Positions 60,392 through 64,000 of a DNA stretch of 64,000 nucleotides are shown in pieces (position 1 is the first letter of the stretch; each line of letters begins with the position of its first letter). The stretch spans positions 186,001 to 250,000 of the forward strand of contig CAVQQQ010000009.1 of assembly GCA_963715025.1 (NCBI GenBank), read 5' to 3'. This stretch comes from DASSJT01 sp963715025. Lineage in GTDB: Bacteria > Actinomycetota > Actinomycetes > Actinomycetales > Dermatophilaceae. The notes under the pieces are model-generated. The model had not been told where the DNA came from and did not search any database. It saw only the letters and a program-made list of their open reading frames with translations. The translations under genes and the position numbers were made by a program.

Positions 60392-61344
60392 TGGCCGCCC
60401 ACCTCGAACTCGCCTCTCGCGCCGCATCACTGAGCGCGGCGGGGACCCCATTCGTGTGGGCGACCGTGGTGCGCGCGCACCGGCCGACCAGCGCCAAGGC
60501 GGGGGACTCCGCGATCGTGCTGGCCGATGGCGAGCTCAGCGGCTTCGTCGGTGGCGAGTGCGCTGAGTCCACGGTCCGTGCCCAGTCGCTGCAGGTGTTG
60601 GCCACCGGCGAGACCCGGCTGCTCCGAATCACCCCCGACGTGCCCGACGAGCCGTCCGGCGGGGAGTCCGACGAGCAGTCCGACGAGCCGTCCGACGATG
60701 GCGTGGTCACGGTGCACAACCCCTGCCTGTCCGGTGGCACCCTGGAGATTCTGCTCGAGCCGGCGGTGCCGGTGCCAGTGGTCGCGGTCTTCGGTACCGC
60801 GCCGATAGCGTCCGCCCTGCTCCGCGCCGACCGCCTCTTCGGACTGCAAGTGCGCGCCGTGACGAGCCCGGAGGAGCTACTGCCCGACGGCACGGCCGCC
60901 CTTGTGGTCGCCTCGCACGGCCGCGACGAGGAGTCAATCCTCAGCGCCGCACTGCGAGCGGGGATTCCGTATGTCGGGCTGGTCGCCAGCCGCAAACGCG
61001 GGCCTGCCGTCGTAGAGTCCCTGCCGGTCGACGACGCGCTGCGCGCCTCGGTCCACACCCCCGCCGGGCTCGACATCGGCGCGCGGTCCGCACCGGAGGT
61101 GGCCCTGTCGATCCTCGCCGAGATCGTGTCGACCCGCCAAGAGCGCGGAAACGGCAGGGAGAGCATGCACACCGAAGCCGTGGCAGCGCAGGCCCCCGCC
61201 ATGGCTCGTGACCCGGTCTGCGGGATGGATGTGGCTGCCATTGAGTCGTCGCTGCACGTCGACACGCCCGCGGGTCGGGTCTACTTCTGCGGCACCGGGT
61301 GTCGCTCGGCCTACCTCGACCACCGCGGTGCCTACCCGACGTGA
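60391..61344 (+). CDS. XdhC/CoxI-like maturation protein fused to a YHS metal-binding domain
   Basis: 317 aa from ATG 60391, which shares its A with the coxL stop. Residues ~1-120 and ~125-255 are XdhC-type halves (GFVGGECAESTVRAQSL; CLSGGTLEILLEP; VGLVASRKRGPAVVESL; GLDIGARSAPEVALSILAEI). Residues ~270-317 are a YHS domain, DPVCGMDV...YFCGTGCRSAYL, a small heavy-metal-binding fold. An acidic insert (SGGESDEQSDEPSDDG, ~88-105) is extra. It probably handles the Mo cofactor, and the YHS domain may bring copper for the Mo-Cu site. That last point is inference. Confidence 0.85.
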   Translation: MAAHLELASRAASLSAAGTPFVWATVVRAHRPTSAKAGDSAIVLADGELSGFVGGECAESTVRAQSLQVLATGETRLLRITPDVPDEPSGGESDEQSDEPSDDGVVTVHNPCLSGGTLEILLEPAVPVPVVAVFGTAPIASALLRADRLFGLQVRAVTSPEELLPDGTAALVVASHGRDEESILSAALRAGIPYVGLVASRKRGPAVVESLPVDDALRASVHTPAGLDIGARSAPEVALSILAEIVSTRQERGNGRESMHTEAVAAQAPAMARDPVCGMDVAAIESSLHVDTPAGRVYFCGTGCRSAYLDHRGAYPT

Positions 61345-62243
61345 GCATCCCCGACCAGACCGCTCTGGCCCAGCTCCTGCCGGACGTCGACGCGCTTCGG
61401 GAGGCACTCGACTCGGTCGACTACCTCGCCGACCAGGGGACGGTTACCGCCCTGTTCTGCGCGGCCAGGCTGCGGCAGCCCGTGCTCATCGAGGGGGAGC
61501 CGGGTGTCGGCAAAACGCAGGCGGCCAAATCCCTGGCTGACGTCCTGCGCACGCCACTTGTTCGGCTGCAGTGCTACGAAGGCATCGACCTCGCCGAGGC
61601 GCTCTACGAGTGGAACTACCCCCGCCAGCTGCTCAGCATTCGGCTGGCCGAGGCACGTGGGCGCACGCTCGACGACTCCGACATGTTCGGCGAGGAGTTC
61701 CTGGTCGCGAGGCCGCTGCTCACCGCCCTGCGCCACCCCGGCCCGCTGCCGGCCGTGCTCCTGATCGACGAGGTCGACCGTGCCGACGACGACTTCGAGG
61801 CGTTCCTCCTTGAACTGCTGGCCGAGCATGCCGTGACAATCCCTGAGCTCGGCACGATCCGCGCATCGCATCCACCGATCGTCGTCCTCACGTCCAACCG
61901 CACCCGCGAGCTGCACGATGCGCTCAAGCGCCGGTGCCTTTTCCACTGGATCGACTACCCCGACGTCACGCGGAGCGCGGAGATCATCCGCCGACGGGTG
62001 CCGGGGAGCTCCCGGCTGCTGGGTGAGCAGGTCGCCACCACGATCGAGAGACTGCGTGCGCTCACGCTGCAGAAGCCGCCCGGACTCGCCGAGGCGATCG
62101 ACTGGGTCGGTGCCCTGGAGCTGCTCGGCGTGCGCGCCTTGGACGCTGAGGCGATCGACCGCACCCTAGGGTCGGCGCTGAAGTACCAAGAGGACCAGCA
62201 GGTGGCGCGCGCGGCGGGGCTCGCCAGCCTGGTCGCGGGATGA
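61341..62243 (+). CDS. coxD: MoxR-type AAA+ ATPase CoxD, form I operon
   Basis: 300 aa from GTG 61341, overlapping the stop of the XdhC-YHS gene. Walker A GEPGVGKT (~47-54) and Walker B VLLIDEVDRADDD, then VLTSNRTRELHDALKRRCLF. In Oligotropha, CoxD is needed to build the sulfur and copper bridge of the CO dehydrogenase active site. It resembles the form II operon's MoxR protein closely in layout. coxE follows with a 4-nt overlap. Confidence 0.92.
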   Translation: MSIPDQTALAQLLPDVDALREALDSVDYLADQGTVTALFCAARLRQPVLIEGEPGVGKTQAAKSLADVLRTPLVRLQCYEGIDLAEALYEWNYPRQLLSIRLAEARGRTLDDSDMFGEEFLVARPLLTALRHPGPLPAVLLIDEVDRADDDFEAFLLELLAEHAVTIPELGTIRASHPPIVVLTSNRTRELHDALKRRCLFHWIDYPDVTRSAEIIRRRVPGSSRLLGEQVATTIERLRALTLQKPPGLAEAIDWVGALELLGVRALDAEAIDRTLGSALKYQEDQQVARAAGLASLVAG

Positions 62244-63442
62244 CCTCGCCAGCTACCGTCCGGGCCGACGTGGCCAGCCTGGTGACGCTGTTCGGCCACG
62301 AGCTGCATCGCGCGGGCGTGCCCGTCTCGACCGCCGAAATCGACTGCCTGGCCAGGGCTCTCGAACTGTGCAGGCCGGCAACCGTCGACGAGCTCTACTG
62401 GTGTGCCAGGGTCAGCCTGCTGCGCTCCATCGATTCACTGGCACCGTTCGACGCCGTGTTCGCCATGGTCTTCCGCGGACTGGTCGACCTGGCCGAGTAC
62501 CGAGGTCAGTCCGCACCCGCGCGCCCCACGGATGAAACGCGCCCCGGCCCCGCCAATGAGCAGCAGGCACCGGCGGCGTCAGCGGGGTCGATTCCGCGGG
62601 CGTCAGCCGCGTCCGGCGACCAGCGCGGTTCCGCGACGCGTGCGCTGCGGGCGATAGCGAGCAGCGACGAGCGCCTGTCCCAGGCCGATTTCGGCCAGCT
62701 GGACGAGGAAGAGCTCCGAGCCCTGGCGCCGCTCCTCCAGCGACTCGTCACCGCCATCCCCACCCGGCTCAGCCGCCGTCGCCACCAGTCCGCGCGGGGC
62801 GACCTGCTGGATCTGCGTGCGACACTGCGGCGCAGCACGCGGTCGGGCGGCGACCCGTCTCGAGTGCTGCGCAGGTCGCGACGGCGCAAGCCACGACGCC
62901 TAGTGGCGATGCTGGACATCTCGGGCTCGATGGAGCCGTACGCCCGCGCCTACCTCAACCTCCTCTGGGGCGCCGCTGCCAAGGCCGACGCCGAGGTGTT
63001 CGTTTTCGGCACCCGCCTGACCCGCCTGACCGTGCCACTGCGGCTTGGCGGCCCGGACCTGGCGCTGCGGCTCGCCGTCGCTGCAGTGCCCGACTGGGCT
63101 GGGGGGACCCGAATCGGCCACGCGCTGCGGCTCTTCATGGACCAGTACGGCCGACGCGGCATGGCGCACGGGTCGGTCGTCCTCATCGTTTCTGACGGCT
63201 GGGAGCGCGATGATCCCGAGGTGCTCAGGGCGCAGATGCGTTCACTCGCTCGCCGTGCCCACCGGGTGGTCTGGGTCAACCCCCGAGCGGCAGCGCCCGG
63301 CTTCGTACCGGAGACCGTCGGCATGACTGCCGCCCTGCCCTTTGTCGACGCCCTCGTCAGCGGCCACTCCGCGGAGGCGGTAGTCGACGTGCTCAAGGCG
63401 TCACGCGCTGTCGGCCGCTCGACATCGGGCCGACGAACCTGA
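62240..63442 (+). CDS. coxE: VWA-domain protein CoxE, form I operon
   Basis: 400 aa. A helical N-terminal part (VTLFGHELHRAGVPVSTAEIDCLARAL) leads to an Ala/Pro-rich linker (~85-130). The C-terminal von Willebrand A domain has the MIDAS motif LDISGSM (~residue 226) and WAGGTRIGHALRLFMDQYGRRGMAHGSVVL. It acts with CoxD in metal-site assembly. It is the last gene recognised in the operon; no coxG follows in the window. Confidence 0.92.
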   Translation: MTSPATVRADVASLVTLFGHELHRAGVPVSTAEIDCLARALELCRPATVDELYWCARVSLLRSIDSLAPFDAVFAMVFRGLVDLAEYRGQSAPARPTDETRPGPANEQQAPAASAGSIPRASAASGDQRGSATRALRAIASSDERLSQADFGQLDEEELRALAPLLQRLVTAIPTRLSRRRHQSARGDLLDLRATLRRSTRSGGDPSRVLRRSRRRKPRRLVAMLDISGSMEPYARAYLNLLWGAAAKADAEVFVFGTRLTRLTVPLRLGGPDLALRLAVAAVPDWAGGTRIGHALRLFMDQYGRRGMAHGSVVLIVSDGWERDDPEVLRAQMRSLARRAHRVVWVNPRAAAPGFVPETVGMTAALPFVDALVSGHSAEAVVDVLKASRAVGRSTSGRRT

Positions 63443-63673
63443 CTGATTGCCCGGGCTTGGTCCGTTGCCGACCCCGGCCGCGACTCGAGTGGGTATGCCG
63501 GTGAGCTCGCCTCGTGCGCGGCGTGACCCTCGCGCGTGGCGGACCCTGCGCATACCTCCCTCCACCTTTGGACGAGGTCATGGACCTCGGGCTGACTGCG
63601 GCACGTCCGCAGCCCGGACCTTGCGGAACCCCGGCTTCTCGGCCGCGGCGGGTCTGGCCCGCACACTGGTGTC

Positions 63674-64000
63674 GTGACGAAAGTCCGCGCCGTGGCGACC
63701 AGCGTCGCGTGGTTCTTGGTGGCCGGCGGGACCGGCGCGGTGCTGGTCCCGTGGTGGCTTACCGGATGGCGTGTCCGGCATCCGCTGCCCTGGCCTGCCG
63801 GTGTCCAGATAATCGGGGCGCTCTTGGTCGTCGCGGGCCTGCTGACAACCACGCTCGTCTTTGCTGAGTTCGTGCGCGCTGGTGGCACGCCGATGCCTGG
63901 CGCGATGACCGAGCGGCTCGTCGTGACGGGTATGAACCGATACGTCCGCAACCCCATCTATCTCGGTGCGCTCGCCATCTTCCTGGGCGAAGCGCTCGTG
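63674..64000 (+). CDS. Isoprenylcysteine carboxyl methyltransferase-like membrane protein, 3' end cut
   Basis: 109 codons from GTG 63674 to the window edge, with no stop. The protein starts MTKVRAVATSVAWFLVAGG, has two hydrophobic helices, and ends RLVVTGMNRYVRNPIYLGAL, the signature of the ICMT/phospholipid-methyltransferase-like family (RNPxYLG). It methylates an unknown small molecule or lipid at the membrane. It starts 231 nt after coxE and looks independent of it. Confidence 0.75.
   Translation, partial: MTKVRAVATSVAWFLVAGGTGAVLVPWWLTGWRVRHPLPWPAGVQIIGALLVVAGLLTTTLVFAEFVRAGGTPMPGAMTERLVVTGMNRYVRNPIYLGALAIFLGEALV

Noticed and set aside
1..64000. CRISPR arrays, insertion sequences, rRNA or a prophage
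   Set aside because: No spaced direct repeats of CRISPR type, no transposase, integrase or rRNA sequence was seen. The tandem repeats found are contiguous and lie inside or just before genes.

Overview
The window is high-GC DNA, roughly 70 percent by eye. Most real genes carry Shine-Dalgarno sites and GTG/ATG starts, and a few look leaderless, with a TANNNT box exactly 7 nt before the start codon. A DUF222-HNH gene, an F420-dependent glucose-6-phosphate dehydrogenase, coxD/coxE-type maturation genes and GylR-type IclR control of dihydroxyacetone genes all point to an actinobacterium. A soil or sediment Micrococcales/Intrasporangiaceae-like organism is my guess, not something the window proves.

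Layout. 0.1-3.5 kb: a two-gene minus-strand operon, an astacin-like metalloprotease followed by a CHAT (caspase-like) transmembrane protein with fibronectin III domains on both sides of the membrane. 3.7-11.8 kb: a complete molybdenum-hydroxylase operon of the form II CO-dehydrogenase type (moxR, coxE, xdhC, coxS, coxL with AYRGAGR, coxM, coxG). 12.5-13.8 kb: a frameshifted DUF222-HNH gene. 14.0-19.6 kb: a giant single-chain biotin-dependent acyl-CoA carboxylase. 19.8-20.3 kb: mocA, which may serve the Mo enzymes. 20.4-26.3 kb: a UBP zinc finger, a secreted beta-propeller, alditol oxidase, a phage-like small protein and YceI. 26.4-29.35 kb: arsenic genes (arsR, flavoprotein, arsC), plus an aquaporin and a second arsR that have both lost their 5' ends at one junction. 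29.4-31.5 kb: membrane protein and pirin. 32.0-35.4 kb: fgd, mcr-like and thiolase genes. 35.6-40.4 kb: amidohydrolase, thioesterase, RsbR-N-like protein, methyltransferase and TSUP exporter.

40.5-44.9 kb: an IclR regulator faces a dihydroxyacetone kinase operon in which dhaL and dhaM are intact, but glpF and dhaK have collapsed into a short 5' stub joined to the last ~36 codons of dhaK. Two inverted repeats lie in the control region. 45.0-47.2 kb: thioesterase and a frameshifted DUF2252 gene. 47.3-52.6 kb: a LacI-controlled sugar cluster (LacI, ManA-like isomerase, Gfo/Idh oxidoreductase, DhnA-type aldolase, divergent PfkB kinase) with a 14-bp palindromic operator. 52.7-54.1 kb: tryptophanase. 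54.2-56.3 kb: a HEAT-like protein, a frameshifted alpha/beta hydrolase and an ABM-fold protein. 56.6-63.4 kb: a second, form I, CO-dehydrogenase operon (coxM, coxS, coxL with AYACSFR, xdhC-YHS, coxD, coxE). The right edge cuts an isoprenylcysteine-methyltransferase-like gene.

How it fits together. The best-supported physiology is aerobic CO (trace-gas) oxidation by the form I enzyme, beside a form II relative with its own maturation genes and possibly supplied with cofactor by mocA. The window also shows erosion: two deletion junctions (arsR/aqp and glpF/dhaK) and three single-indel frameshifts. These could be real decay or assembly errors, and raw reads would decide. The most unusual architectures are the CHAT-TM-FN3 protein with its metalloprotease, the eukaryote-like carboxylase, and the abundant strand-symmetric 7-mer GTATGCC found inside genes, between genes and in terminator stems.
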